From: a virus
Direction: 5' to 3' (one strand)
Virus record (IMG/VR): IMGVR_UViG_3300025154_000214
Coordinates: 1-40,369 of that record
Length of the DNA stretch: 40,369 bases
The notes beneath the pieces are model-generated. The model was not told the origin of the DNA and ran no database searches. It worked only from the letters and a program-made list of their open reading frames with translations. Position numbers and translations under genes: made by a program. This document shows, in pieces, positions 15,925 through 23,885 of the stretch (positions are counted from its first letter, which is position 1; each line of letters begins with the position of its first letter).

Positions 15925-15955
15925 AACCTGTGGGGAAAGGTTAGGATAGGGGTCT
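15840..15955. repeat. Two repeat A copies with a duplicated spacer
   Basis: Repeat A at 15840-15883 and again at 15914-15955. Each is followed on the minus strand by a related CTGCCNAANGATCAGCA segment, so the repeat plus about 17 bases of flank was duplicated in tandem. Confidence 0.8.
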
Positions 15956-15959
15956 GAAC

Positions 15960-17369
15960 TCAGAGTTTTTTTTTAAACGCTTCCCGGATCTTCGCCCGCG
16001 CCGCTTGACTCTGCGGATTCGGAACGCCCGCCGGGGCGTTCACCGGAGTCGGTTCCAAATCATATAACGGCGCCACGTCCGGGTTCAAATTGTACGGATA
16101 GAATCCGCCCGGCGTCACCGGCACCAGCACATCGTCTTCATCCTGATTCGGCGCCAGCGGAATTCTTAGCCGCTGCGATACCGTCCCCGCCGTCAAACCC
16201 AGGCCCATCTGCTGCGCACCCTGCAAAAGCGTCAGCTCACCACTCACATCCGCTTCCGGCTTCGCCTGCAACTCGAACCGCGGATACACTTCCTGCTCGC
16301 CGTAATTGAAAATCACATAGGGCTTGATCAGTTGATCGTTGATGATCTCGCTGCAATCGGCCGCGTCCATTTCGATGAGCTGGTCTTCCACTTCCTTGTG
16401 GACTTGCCCTAATGCCAACGATCCGCTGCCCTGGTCGCTGCCCGAACTCGTCAGCACATTCCCCACAATTGCAATCGCCGCGTCCCGGTCCAGCTTATCC
16501 ACAAATGGCGAAAATACATCTCGCCCGGAATTCTTGATCCCTTCCTTGATCTCGAATTCCATATCATCCTGGATCACCGCCGCCGCATCCGGGCCGATAT
16601 ATTGCAAAGCCGTTTTCAGCGCGCGAATGCTCTCGTCACTCGTTCCCTGCGGATACTTCCCGATCAGCACCGGCCGCCCGTCGCGCTCCAGCCATTGCAT
16701 CCACTGCTGCAACGCAAATATTTTTAACAGCCATCTTCCGCCTAAACTTCTTGCCAACCCACCCTCCGCCATCAATCGCGAGCCGGTCTCCGTCGATCGG
16801 CGCACCACAAACTGCAGCGGATTGATCGGCTGGCCCTTCGTATCTCCGGCCTGCGTGATCAGCCGCAGCTGCTCGCCGGTGGTCGCGTAGTCGAAATTGA
16901 ACTCCGTGCCGAGGCGCTTCTCCAGCGCCACGATGCTCGTCTGGTTGCCTTCGTTTCGCCACACAATTTCCAGCACCGCAAAGGGCTTGAAAATCGCCTC
17001 CTGCAGGTGCGCCAGCGCGTGCCGCAGCTTCAAGCCCGCCACCATCGCCCGCACGTCGTCCACGATCTTCGTGTCCGTGCTCTGCGAATCTCCGGGCTGC
17101 ACCTCCCACGGCAGGCGCGTCAGCGCCAGTCTGCGTTTCCGCAGCAGTCCGCCCCAGTGCGGATCATTCTCGATCTCCTGCGCCAACTGCATCAGCGTGC
17201 GCACGTCGCCGCTGCGCGCCGCATTCCACGCCGCCTTGATCGAAGCCGGCGTCGTAAACTGCGTACTTGTGGACAAAGAGCGCTGGTGCAAAGGCACGGC
17301 CCCCGCCCGTTCCGTCGGCACCTTCAACTGCTTTACTTCATGCCCAAGATAATCGTATAAAACCGCCAT
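15960..17369 (-). CDS. Portal protein, DUF935 (Mu gp29-like)
   Basis: Portal of 469 residues, the normal size for DUF935. Characteristic parts are ENDPHWGGLLRKRRLALTRL near residue 65, FAVLEIVWRNEGN, QPINPLQFVVRR, GNVLTSSGSDQGSGSLALGQ and VHKEVEDQLIEMDAADCSEI, then KPYVIFNYG. It forms the dodecameric ring through which DNA is packaged and ejected. It lies between TerL and the F-like head gene, as in Mu. The 3' end includes a run of nine A, giving KKKL before the stop. Confidence 0.9.
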   Translation of the reverse strand: MAVLYDYLGHEVKQLKVPTERAGAVPLHQRSLSTSTQFTTPASIKAAWNAARSGDVRTLMQLAQEIENDPHWGGLLRKRRLALTRLPWEVQPGDSQSTDTKIVDDVRAMVAGLKLRHALAHLQEAIFKPFAVLEIVWRNEGNQTSIVALEKRLGTEFNFDYATTGEQLRLITQAGDTKGQPINPLQFVVRRSTETGSRLMAEGGLARSLGGRWLLKIFALQQWMQWLERDGRPVLIGKYPQGTSDESIRALKTALQYIGPDAAAVIQDDMEFEIKEGIKNSGRDVFSPFVDKLDRDAAIAIVGNVLTSSGSDQGSGSLALGQVHKEVEDQLIEMDAADCSEIINDQLIKPYVIFNYGEQEVYPRFELQAKPEADVSGELTLLQGAQQMGLGLTAGTVSQRLRIPLAPNQDEDDVLVPVTPGGFYPYNLNPDVAPLYDLEPTPVNAPAGVPNPQSQAARAKIREAFKKKL

Positions 17370-17430
17370 GCGATTATTCGGCGGCTCCGCCCGCCGTCTT
17401 CCCTTTCAAAAAGTTCAATGATTTTCAGGG

Positions 17431-17450
17431 GTGCGATAGAAATGTCGCAC
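17431..17450. repeat. Hairpin between TerL and portal genes
   Basis: GTGCGA and TCGCAC form a 6-bp stem around an 8-base loop. The surrounding 127-base gap also holds a repeat-D tract; no gene is seen in it apart from a 17-codon ORF I do not trust. Confidence 0.5.
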
Positions 17451-17463
17451 TTCCTTTTTCTGC

Positions 17464-17497
17464 TTCATCCTTCATCCCTCATCCTTCATCCCTTCTT
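17464..17497. repeat. Repeat D (CATCCTTCATCC tract)
   Basis: catccttcatccctcatcc and continuing. On the minus strand it follows the TerL stop and consists of GGATGAAGGATGAGG, carrying SD-like AAGG and ATG in alternation. Confidence 0.85.
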
Positions 17498-19023
17498 CAC
17501 AACGCCCCCACAAAACTCTCCTTCTTCTCGCCCACCCGTTCCGCCGGCCGCGCTTTCACCGCCGCGCGCATCGGCTCCAGATGAGTCAGCGCCATGTCCA
17601 GCGCGTCCGGTCCGTCGTCCGCCATGCCCGGACTCGGGTAATAACAGAGCTGCTCAATCAGCAGATTCTGATCACTGTGCCCCGGCATAAAGTAAATCCG
17701 TCCCGCTTCCGCGATCGGCTCAATTCTCCGGATCCGGATTTCCTTCGGCAGTCCCTGCTGGTCAATATATTTCATCGGCGGCCGGAAGCCGAATCGCGGC
17801 CACAGCTGATTGATCAGATCCTTGTACAAGAGCGCAAAGCTGATCGCTTCCAGCAGCCAAAGGAACGGTTTTAACAACCCGTGCAGCGCAAACATTTTTT
17901 TCAGGAGACTCAGCGCGCTGTCGTGGCGGATCCAGGCGTGCCGGAGATAATAGTTCTGCGTCGGCAAATGCTTCGAGACCACGAGCAGCGCCTTGTAATC
18001 CGTCGTCTCTTTGCTCTTCACCGAGGGATCAATCGCCCCCACCGTCACCAAGCCCTCCCGCGGTAATTCAGACTCCGTATAGGGCTGAAACCACTCCCGC
18101 CGGAACATTCCGCCCGCCATCTCGGCCTTATGCAGGTACTCCTGATTGTAGGCCGTGCTGCCGATCTTCGCCCGTTGCGCCGCTAACCGCTCATCCGGCC
18201 ACACTTCCGGCCACACACTCCCACCATCGGGATTTTCTGCCGGATAACTTCGCCGCACGCATTGCGGCGGTTCCTGCCCGGTTTCGTAAGCCCACTCCGG
18301 ATCCAGCAGCATGTCCAGCGCGCTCTTCTGGTGCAGGCTCGTTCCCAGCCAGATCGCTTTACCGCCCGCCGCCATCGTATTCAAAACCGCCTGCAGCCAC
18401 CATTTCAAAAGCTGCCGCACGCGCTTCGGATTGCGCACCAACTCTTCGTCTTCTAAGTCATCCGCAATCACCAGGTCCGGACGGTGCGCGCCTTTCTTCC
18501 GGCCACGAATCACTCCTCCCCGTCCCACCGGCAGCATCCACATTCCGGTCTTCAACCGGTAGCCGCGATCGTCGCTCCAGTCGGCCGTCTTCAGCTCGCC
18601 GAAGTCCTGAATGATTCTCTCGTTGACTTCGAACTCGACCGCAATCGCCTGCACCGTTTCCGCCGCCGTCTCGTCGCTCTTGCCAATGAACAGCGCGAAA
18701 TGCTTCTGCTTGAACACTCCGCACCAGGCCACAAATATCTGTGCCAAAGTCGTCTTTGCAAATCCGCGCGGCAGGCGGTCCACTTCCACCTCGTCCCACG
18801 CCTGCCAGCTCGCGACCAGTTCGTAGTGCATCGCCGCCGGCGCGGCGCTCATGTAGTGCGGGAAATAGGTTTTGCCAAAGAACCAGAAATCCTTTTCCGC
18901 GCGCCCCACCCGCTGCTCGCGCTCCGCTTCCGGCAGCCGCGTCGCACTCCGCCGGATCCGCGCCGCTAATTGCTCAATCCGCGCCAGCGCCTGTCGATCA
19001 GTGAGCTTCTTCGGAATCTTCAT
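17497..19023 (-). CDS. Terminase large subunit (TerL)
   Basis: DNA-packaging motor and nuclease of 508 residues from ATG 19023. The ATPase half shows an atypical Walker A PRGFAKTT (residues 85-92) and Walker B VIADDLED (185-192). The nuclease half has VGAIDPSVK, the first acidic residue of the RNase H-like site. KWWLQAVLNTMAAGGKAIWL is typical of Mu-like TerL. A GTG at 19086 overlapping the TerS stop would start a longer form that reads through a repeat-A copy as TPIPGPFPTTWRKG; I prefer 19023, which has GGGAGAAGAG upstream. In Mu the enzyme packages by headful from the phage end. Confidence 0.88.
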   Translation of the reverse strand: MKIPKKLTDRQALARIEQLAARIRRSATRLPEAEREQRVGRAEKDFWFFGKTYFPHYMSAAPAAMHYELVASWQAWDEVEVDRLPRGFAKTTLAQIFVAWCGVFKQKHFALFIGKSDETAAETVQAIAVEFEVNERIIQDFGELKTADWSDDRGYRLKTGMWMLPVGRGGVIRGRKKGAHRPDLVIADDLEDEELVRNPKRVRQLLKWWLQAVLNTMAAGGKAIWLGTSLHQKSALDMLLDPEWAYETGQEPPQCVRRSYPAENPDGGSVWPEVWPDERLAAQRAKIGSTAYNQEYLHKAEMAGGMFRREWFQPYTESELPREGLVTVGAIDPSVKSKETTDYKALLVVSKHLPTQNYYLRHAWIRHDSALSLLKKMFALHGLLKPFLWLLEAISFALLYKDLINQLWPRFGFRPPMKYIDQQGLPKEIRIRRIEPIAEAGRIYFMPGHSDQNLLIEQLCYYPSPGMADDGPDALDMALTHLEPMRAAVKARPAERVGEKKESFVGAL

Positions 19024-19026
19024 CTC

Positions 19027-19072
19027 TTCTCCCTTTCTCCACGTGGTGGGGAAAGGGCCGGGGATAGGGGTT
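19027..19072. repeat. Repeat A, TerS/TerL junction
   Basis: Copy with CCACGTGGTGG centre. Its minus-strand exit gives GGGAGAAGAG just before the TerL ATG, while the reading frame from the coupled GTG stays open through it. Confidence 0.85.
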
Positions 19073-19082
19073 GAATCTTCAA

Positions 19083-19721
19083 TCACTTTCCCGCATTCAT
19101 CGCATACACCGTGAACGGACTCAGAATCTCGCTGAACTGGTCCAGCAGATCTTTCTTCCCCGTCGTCTCCAGGAATGACTTGAACAGCTCCAGCACCCGC
19201 ACCAGGTGCGAATTGAAAAACGAATCGCCGCGCAGCAGTTCAATGGCTTTCGCGCCTTTCGCCACGTCGTCAAAGAAATTCGCCGGCAGTTTCTTGCTCT
19301 GCCGCGCATATGCCTTCGCATTCTCTATCAGCTGCGCCAGCATCAGCGCCACGTCTTCCACGTGCCCCTGCGGACTGCTGCGCAGCATTTCCCTCTGCTG
19401 TACCCACCGCCCGTCGCGGCACCATTTCTCCAGCGCCGCGAGCGAAACCGGGAGCAGCTTGCCGATCTCCGACAACGGTTTGTGCTGTTCGACAAAGATC
19501 AATCTCGCCTGGTCATTGAACTGGTGCCACTTCGGCGAATGCCGCGCCACAATCCGAACGTCCGCTCCCTTCTCCACATGGTGGGGAAGGGCCGGGGTAG
19601 GGGTAGTCACCTTGCGAGGCACCGGCCCCGGCTTCCGCGGCGGCCGCCAGCCCGCTTTCAATACCGGCCGCTTCGGCTCCCGGGATGGGCGTTTACGTTT
19701 GGCGGTTGACTTTTTTTTCAT
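19083..19721 (-). CDS. Terminase small subunit-like protein
   Basis: Protein of 212 residues directly before TerL. After a basic N-terminus it has a helix-turn-helix-like segment (FVEQHKPLSEIGKLLPVSLA then LEKWCRDGRW) typical of small terminases that recognise the packaging start, and a helical C-terminal half. A repeat-A copy is translated in frame as TPTPALPHHVEKG at about residues 41-53, between the basic tail and the HTH. ATG at 19721 has GGGAG six bases upstream. Confidence 0.78.
   Translation of the reverse strand: MKKKSTAKRKRPSREPKRPVLKAGWRPPRKPGPVPRKVTTPTPALPHHVEKGADVRIVARHSPKWHQFNDQARLIFVEQHKPLSEIGKLLPVSLAALEKWCRDGRWVQQREMLRSSPQGHVEDVALMLAQLIENAKAYARQSKKLPANFFDDVAKGAKAIELLRGDSFFNSHLVRVLELFKSFLETTGKKDLLDQFSEILSPFTVYAMNAGK
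19567..19608. repeat. Repeat A inside the small terminase gene
   Basis: Copy with CCACATGGTGG centre, translated without a stop between the basic N-terminus and the HTH of TerS. Confidence 0.9.
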
Positions 19722-19726
19722 CTCTT

Positions 19727-19858
19727 TCTCCCTTTCTCCCCTCTTCCTCCCTTTCCCTATATCCTATGGGGAAAGGGTCGGGGATAGGGGTCCGGGAAAG
19801 GGCTGAAGATAGGTCGGGAAGGCTGGCATAGGGGTCAGCAAAGCGGCCTGAGATTAGG
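19727..19858. repeat. Repeat A cluster
   Basis: One full copy and at least three degenerate half-copies fill the whole gap between the papain-like peptidase gene and TerS. Confidence 0.85.
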
Positions 19859-19860
19859 GA

Positions 19861-20472
19861 TCAATACGTGCAGTCTCCAATAATCTTCAGAGTCTCCGGC
19901 CGGTTGCAGAAATGCGCCGGCGTGATGTCTTTTAGAATCAGCGTGCCCCAGACCGACGGCGCCTGCGCCGCATCCGTCATCCGCTCGATGATGTGCGCCA
20001 CCGCGGTCGAACACACCGTGCCTTTCTCCGCATCTATGCGCAACCGAATCCCCGTCACCTCCGCAAAACGATTGAGCAGAAACTGCGGCAATTCGAGCAC
20101 ATCGTATGCCTGCCCGATCATCCAATCCGCTTCCTCTTCTCCGCCGCGCCACGCTTCCGGAGTCAGCAGCGTCCGGATCTCGTCCGCGATCTCCAGGTAC
20201 ACAATTCGCTGACCTTTCTTCGGCTTCAGCGGCCGCTCGACCCCGCCGCGCTCCTCCATCGAAAACCAGTCGTTCAATCCTTCCCCACGTCGCTTCCACA
20301 TCACGTGACTCGCGCCGCGATACTTGGCCAACAGCTTCCCGTCCTCATTCCGCGCCAAATTCCGCTGATAGACTGCAATCAAAAACCCCAGCACCCGGCT
20401 CAATACTCCGCCGCCCGGAAAACTCACCGCAATCGTGCTCTGCCGCAAAACCGCCGGATCAAGCTTCGCCAT
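19861..20472 (-). CDS. Permuted papain-like (YiiX/NlpC-P60-type) peptidase, possible lysin
   Basis: Protein of 203 residues. The order of motifs fits the circularly permuted papain-like fold: an early RGASHVMWK (candidate His), then acidic and Trp-rich middle, then KGTVCSTAVAHIIERM (candidate nucleophile Cys) followed by TPAHFCN. Such enzymes cleave amide bonds in peptidoglycan or related substrates. It overlaps the membrane-protein gene upstream by 14 bases and sits in an apparent lysis cassette. Without a profile search the family is a motif-based guess. Confidence 0.5.
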   Translation of the reverse strand: MAKLDPAVLRQSTIAVSFPGGGVLSRVLGFLIAVYQRNLARNEDGKLLAKYRGASHVMWKRRGEGLNDWFSMEERGGVERPLKPKKGQRIVYLEIADEIRTLLTPEAWRGGEEEADWMIGQAYDVLELPQFLLNRFAEVTGIRLRIDAEKGTVCSTAVAHIIERMTDAAQAPSVWGTLILKDITPAHFCNRPETLKIIGDCTY

Positions 20473-20668
20473 TCTTTCCCTTCTCCTTCTCCTGCGCCGC
20501 CTGGTGAAACCACATGCCCAAAGCCATGCTCATCGCCGCCGTCAGAGTAGTAATCAACGGCTCGATCACGTTGTCCAGTCGCAGGTACAGCGCGTAGCCC
20601 AGCACCGCGAAAAATCCCAGCACCAGCAAAGACGTCAGCCGGAAACGCTGATACGATTTGTTTTTCAC
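20459..20668 (-). CDS. Two-TM membrane protein, holin-like
   Basis: Protein of 69 residues with a basic N-terminus, two hydrophobic segments (LTSLLVLGFFAVLGYALYL and VIEPLITTLTAAMSMALGMW) and a Lys/Glu-rich C-terminal tail, the layout of a class II holin. The GTG at 20668 overlaps the TGA of the upstream gene (GTGA) and has AGGAAG nearby. Its neighbours are a one-TM coiled-coil protein and a peptidase, so a lysis role is likely. Confidence 0.6.
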   Translation of the reverse strand: MKNKSYQRFRLTSLLVLGFFAVLGYALYLRLDNVIEPLITTLTAAMSMALGMWFHQAAQEKEKGKNGEA

Positions 20669-20910
20669 GCTTGCTTCCTGAGTTCGTTTATCTCGTGCCA
20701 GATCTGATCCAGCACCTTCTCCACCCGGCCCCACTGCTGAGCGGAGACTTTCTCGCGTTCGATAATCACGGTCTCCACCTCCGTCAGCCGCTTGTCGTGA
20801 TCCTTGAGAACCTGAAACACCGTCCGCAGGACCCAGCCCAGCGCGCCCGCCAACACGGTGATCAGAATCACTGCGAGCCAGATCGGAATCGTTACCATAT
20901 TTTCTGTCAT
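20665..20910 (-). CDS. One-TM coiled-coil membrane protein
   Basis: Protein of 81 residues: a single N-terminal membrane helix (IPIWLAVILITVLAGALGWV) followed by a charged coiled coil to the end. This is the plan of inner-membrane spanins and of several Mu-family lysis accessory proteins. The ATG at 20910 lies at the end of a repeat-E tract. Function inferred from topology and context only. Confidence 0.55.
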   Translation of the reverse strand: MTENMVTIPIWLAVILITVLAGALGWVLRTVFQVLKDHDKRLTEVETVIIEREKVSAQQWGRVEKVLDQIWHEINELRKQA

Positions 20911-20938
20911 TTCAGCGTTTCTGCGTTTCAGCGTTCAC
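20910..20938. repeat. Repeat E variant
   Basis: cagcgtttctgcgtttcagcg. On the minus strand it runs from just after the TGA stop at 20941 to the ATG of the membrane-protein gene, which it touches. Confidence 0.75.
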
Positions 20939-20940
20939 TC

Positions 20941-22263
20941 TCAGTACCGCTCCCAATACGTCCGCATCCGCTTCTCCGTAAACCGCCCCGGATCCCAGCC
21001 GAATAAACAGATCCCCGACAACTGCGACGTGAACGGCTCGTAATAATCCGCCGGCTGGTCCACGTCCACGTCAAAACATCCGATCACCGACCGACCCCGC
21101 AGCAGCTCCATGTCCGCCGCCACTCGCGCGCGCGCTTCCGCCGTATCCTTCATCTCATTCCAATACAGAAGATCAATCGGCGCTTCCACGGGAATATATT
21201 TCAGCGCATCTGCGAAGCCGCCGTTGCGCGGATTACAGGTACGGGAGTATTCGTTCCCGTTATGACCGGGCACAAACATGTCGGCATCCGCTAACAGATT
21301 TCTGCCCGTCAGAGCAAATTGGTGGCACGCGAATTCTACTAAATCTTTAGCCAGTGCGGCCCCGCTGCTGACTTCCTGCCGCAAAAACGTAGCTTCCCAC
21401 CCGACATTGGCGGCTTCGTCCAGATTCGCACGGAAATAATCACAGGAGGGAAAGGCTTCCTTAATACGGTCAGTAATCTGATATTGCTTACGTCTCGCAT
21501 CACGGTTTTCCAACCGCGGCGAACGACAGTGAAGAAATTCCGTACCCGTTCCCGGAACGATGGTGCCCGCCTCGTCCCGGTCAGCCGGCCGCCCGATGAA
21601 ATTCACCCACCCGGATAAAGGTTGCGAATCGCTTCTCAGTTCAATCGGTAGCGGGACCCGCTCGCGTATGATAGCTAAATCCACTTCCGAATCTTCACTG
21701 GCCGCCAACCGCAGTCCCCACACGCGCCGATCTAAGGAATGCACGGTGAGGCGGTAGATGACGGGTCGGGCGGTTAATCCGGCGTAAAATAACGCTTTCC
21801 GTTCCTGTTCATGCCACATCCAATCCAGACGCACGTGGCCGCGCCGCACGTATAACCAGACCTCGTAGAGGCGAAAATCTTCCGGCAGTTCTACACCTTG
21901 AGTATAAACTTGTCCCCGGGATAAGATGACCTTTTGCCGCAGAGATACGATCCCGCCTTTATAAGTTCGCGTCGGGATGGCGGTGACATCGCCGTAAGGA
22001 TTCTTCGTGAAGTTCTGCGCCGCAAAGCCCACCTCACCACCGGCCTCCTGAATCCGATCTACCTGTGTCTGTATGCGGGTGCGCAAGGCGATTTCGTATG
22101 GATGCAGTGGATCTTCCGGCCGACCGAAAAACGGAATCCCGTTGGCGTACTGTTCCAGCACAAACGAGTCTGCCCCGGCCTCCAGGCCCTGACCAATAAT
22201 GGTCTCCAACTGGAAATCAGGATCGAGATTAAACCGCAATGGAAGATTGAGAATTTTGCGCAT
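20941..22263 (-). CDS. Unknown 440-residue protein of the late operon
   Basis: No family recognised. It is Tyr/Trp/Asp-rich, for example VWLYVRRGHVRLDWMWHEQE, with a late LLYWNEMKDTAEARARVAA helix and IGCFDVDVDQPADYYEPF. I chose ATG 22263 (MRKILNLPLRFNLDPDF); a GTG at 22305 would add 14 residues. Just upstream, ATG 22327 opens a 20-codon peptide (MHKTLLLPWRTALTVISRLD) ending at the start region, a possible leader or remnant of a signal peptide after a frameshift. It follows the two exported proteins and precedes the lysis cassette. Confidence 0.6.
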   Translation of the reverse strand: MRKILNLPLRFNLDPDFQLETIIGQGLEAGADSFVLEQYANGIPFFGRPEDPLHPYEIALRTRIQTQVDRIQEAGGEVGFAAQNFTKNPYGDVTAIPTRTYKGGIVSLRQKVILSRGQVYTQGVELPEDFRLYEVWLYVRRGHVRLDWMWHEQERKALFYAGLTARPVIYRLTVHSLDRRVWGLRLAASEDSEVDLAIIRERVPLPIELRSDSQPLSGWVNFIGRPADRDEAGTIVPGTGTEFLHCRSPRLENRDARRKQYQITDRIKEAFPSCDYFRANLDEAANVGWEATFLRQEVSSGAALAKDLVEFACHQFALTGRNLLADADMFVPGHNGNEYSRTCNPRNGGFADALKYIPVEAPIDLLYWNEMKDTAEARARVAADMELLRGRSVIGCFDVDVDQPADYYEPFTSQLSGICLFGWDPGRFTEKRMRTYWERY

Positions 22264-22331
22264 CCCTAATCCAGCCTCGAAATCACGGTCAACGCCGTCC
22301 GCCACGGCAATAATAACGTCTTATGCATCGC

Positions 22332-23885
22332 TCACTTTCTCCACGCCCCCCACCGCTCAGACAGCACCGCATTAGCCATACTCCGGTTCGTCGCAAACAA
22401 TCCGGGCGGCAAGGGCACCGGCTCTGGCGGCGGCTGCGGCTCTTCCGGGGCCGGAGTCACCCGCCAGGGCAACAGCGGAAATCCCAGTCGTACCGTCGCC
22501 CCAAAATTCGCCGTCGCGCTCAGGGCCGCCTCCGCAAACGTCGCGTCCGCATAGCGCATCGTTCCCGGAAAATGCCAGAACCACGGTGATCCGGAAGAGT
22601 GTGACTCGTAACACGCTCCAATAGCTGCGCCAAATCCGTTCGTAATCGCTTCGATAATCATTGGCTGATCGTCGCCGCGCGCCAGCGTATCTAACAGCGA
22701 CGGGCAGCCGAAACTCGCCCATTGAATATACACCGCATTGCTCTTCACCGGGAAGGTTAGATGATACAGCACGTCTGTCGTCTGCGGGGGAGTGTTGTAG
22801 CTATGTAGATGATGGTAGTAGAGCGCGCTGTCCGGCGTCGTCAGCGTCTGCGCGGCTCCGATCCCTAACTGCTGCTCAATCGCATCCGGGTTCTGCCCTA
22901 CCGTGCCCGTGATCGTATCGCGGAGGATTTTACTCCAGCCGAATAAATCCACCATCGCCGTCCGAAAGCTGTCCGTGCGGAAATCCGCTCCGCCCGGATA
23001 AAGAGGACGACTGTAAATCAGGCTGGGTGCCGTACTCGCCGAATCCCCGTCAATCACTGCCCAGCCGTTCGCAATCCAGGATGTCCCATTCCAGGTCATC
23101 GCCGTATCTTCCGAGGCCGCACGCTCAATCATCAGATCAATCAGCCCCTGCGTCGGTGCATTCAAACGACAGGTAATGAATCTCGGCTGGCACGTCCCCC
23201 CGCTCGGCGTGCCGCAATTCCCGCTCGTATAGACGCGGTAACTGGTTTTGATGCCGGGATCGAAACTGATTCCACTGTTCCACCAGGGATTCGTCCAGAT
23301 CCCGGTATTATGCCGGCGAATGCCTTTGGCCAGGATATGCCCGTCATCCTCGACTCCCATCTCCAGGTAAACAATAATTGCATCATCTACGCTCTTCACC
23401 TTACCTTGACCCGCGTTCGTCAACCCGCAATTCCCATCCCCGGTCAACTGTAAGGCAATCCCCGGCCCGATAATCCACACTGTAATCGTATCCCACCATC
23501 CATTATCATCCAGCCAGGTCGCCATATCTTGCAACAGATAGCGGTATCCACCCGCCGTATCTACATCGCTGTCCGATCCCATCACGCTGTCGGTATCGAA
23601 ATCTCGGTGCATTAAATCCCAGTACATCATCTCGTTCCCGGCCCAGTCCAGCGAGACGTTAGCGGTGGCAATATTCTTCGTATAAACCGAACAAACCTTC
23701 ATGGTGTCCCACGCCGGATACTCGGTAGAGATCTTCAGCCACGTCTCTCGCGCGTCCGTAATCCCGTCGCTGTCCTGGTCACGCGTCGAACGCACGTTGA
23801 ACAGGTAACCGAGGTGCTGCTCCGTGATCTCCGCCTGCGCACTGAGCCCAAAGCACAGCAATCCCACCATCACCAGCTTTCCCAT
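22332..23885 (-). CDS. Exported protein with Ca-binding-type motif; weak C25/caspase-like resemblance
   Basis: Protein of 517 residues. ATG 23885 overlaps the stop of the upstream gene as TAATG and is followed by a clear Sec signal peptide (MGKLVMVGLLCFGLSAQA). Right after it, RDQDSDGITDARETW is a thrombospondin-3-like Asp-rich loop. The C-terminal half (AVYIQWASFGCPSLLD, then GFGAAIGACYESHSSG and TFAEAAL) is arranged like a C25/caspase-fold peptidase, but the usual GHG is replaced by YYHHLHS, so this is only a suggestion. A Pro-rich stretch (PEEPQPPPEPVPLPPG) precedes the end. Phage cargo of unknown role, probably periplasmic or surface-located. Confidence 0.6.
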   Translation of the reverse strand: MGKLVMVGLLCFGLSAQAEITEQHLGYLFNVRSTRDQDSDGITDARETWLKISTEYPAWDTMKVCSVYTKNIATANVSLDWAGNEMMYWDLMHRDFDTDSVMGSDSDVDTAGGYRYLLQDMATWLDDNGWWDTITVWIIGPGIALQLTGDGNCGLTNAGQGKVKSVDDAIIVYLEMGVEDDGHILAKGIRRHNTGIWTNPWWNSGISFDPGIKTSYRVYTSGNCGTPSGGTCQPRFITCRLNAPTQGLIDLMIERAASEDTAMTWNGTSWIANGWAVIDGDSASTAPSLIYSRPLYPGGADFRTDSFRTAMVDLFGWSKILRDTITGTVGQNPDAIEQQLGIGAAQTLTTPDSALYYHHLHSYNTPPQTTDVLYHLTFPVKSNAVYIQWASFGCPSLLDTLARGDDQPMIIEAITNGFGAAIGACYESHSSGSPWFWHFPGTMRYADATFAEAALSATANFGATVRLGFPLLPWRVTPAPEEPQPPPEPVPLPPGLFATNRSMANAVLSERWGAWRK

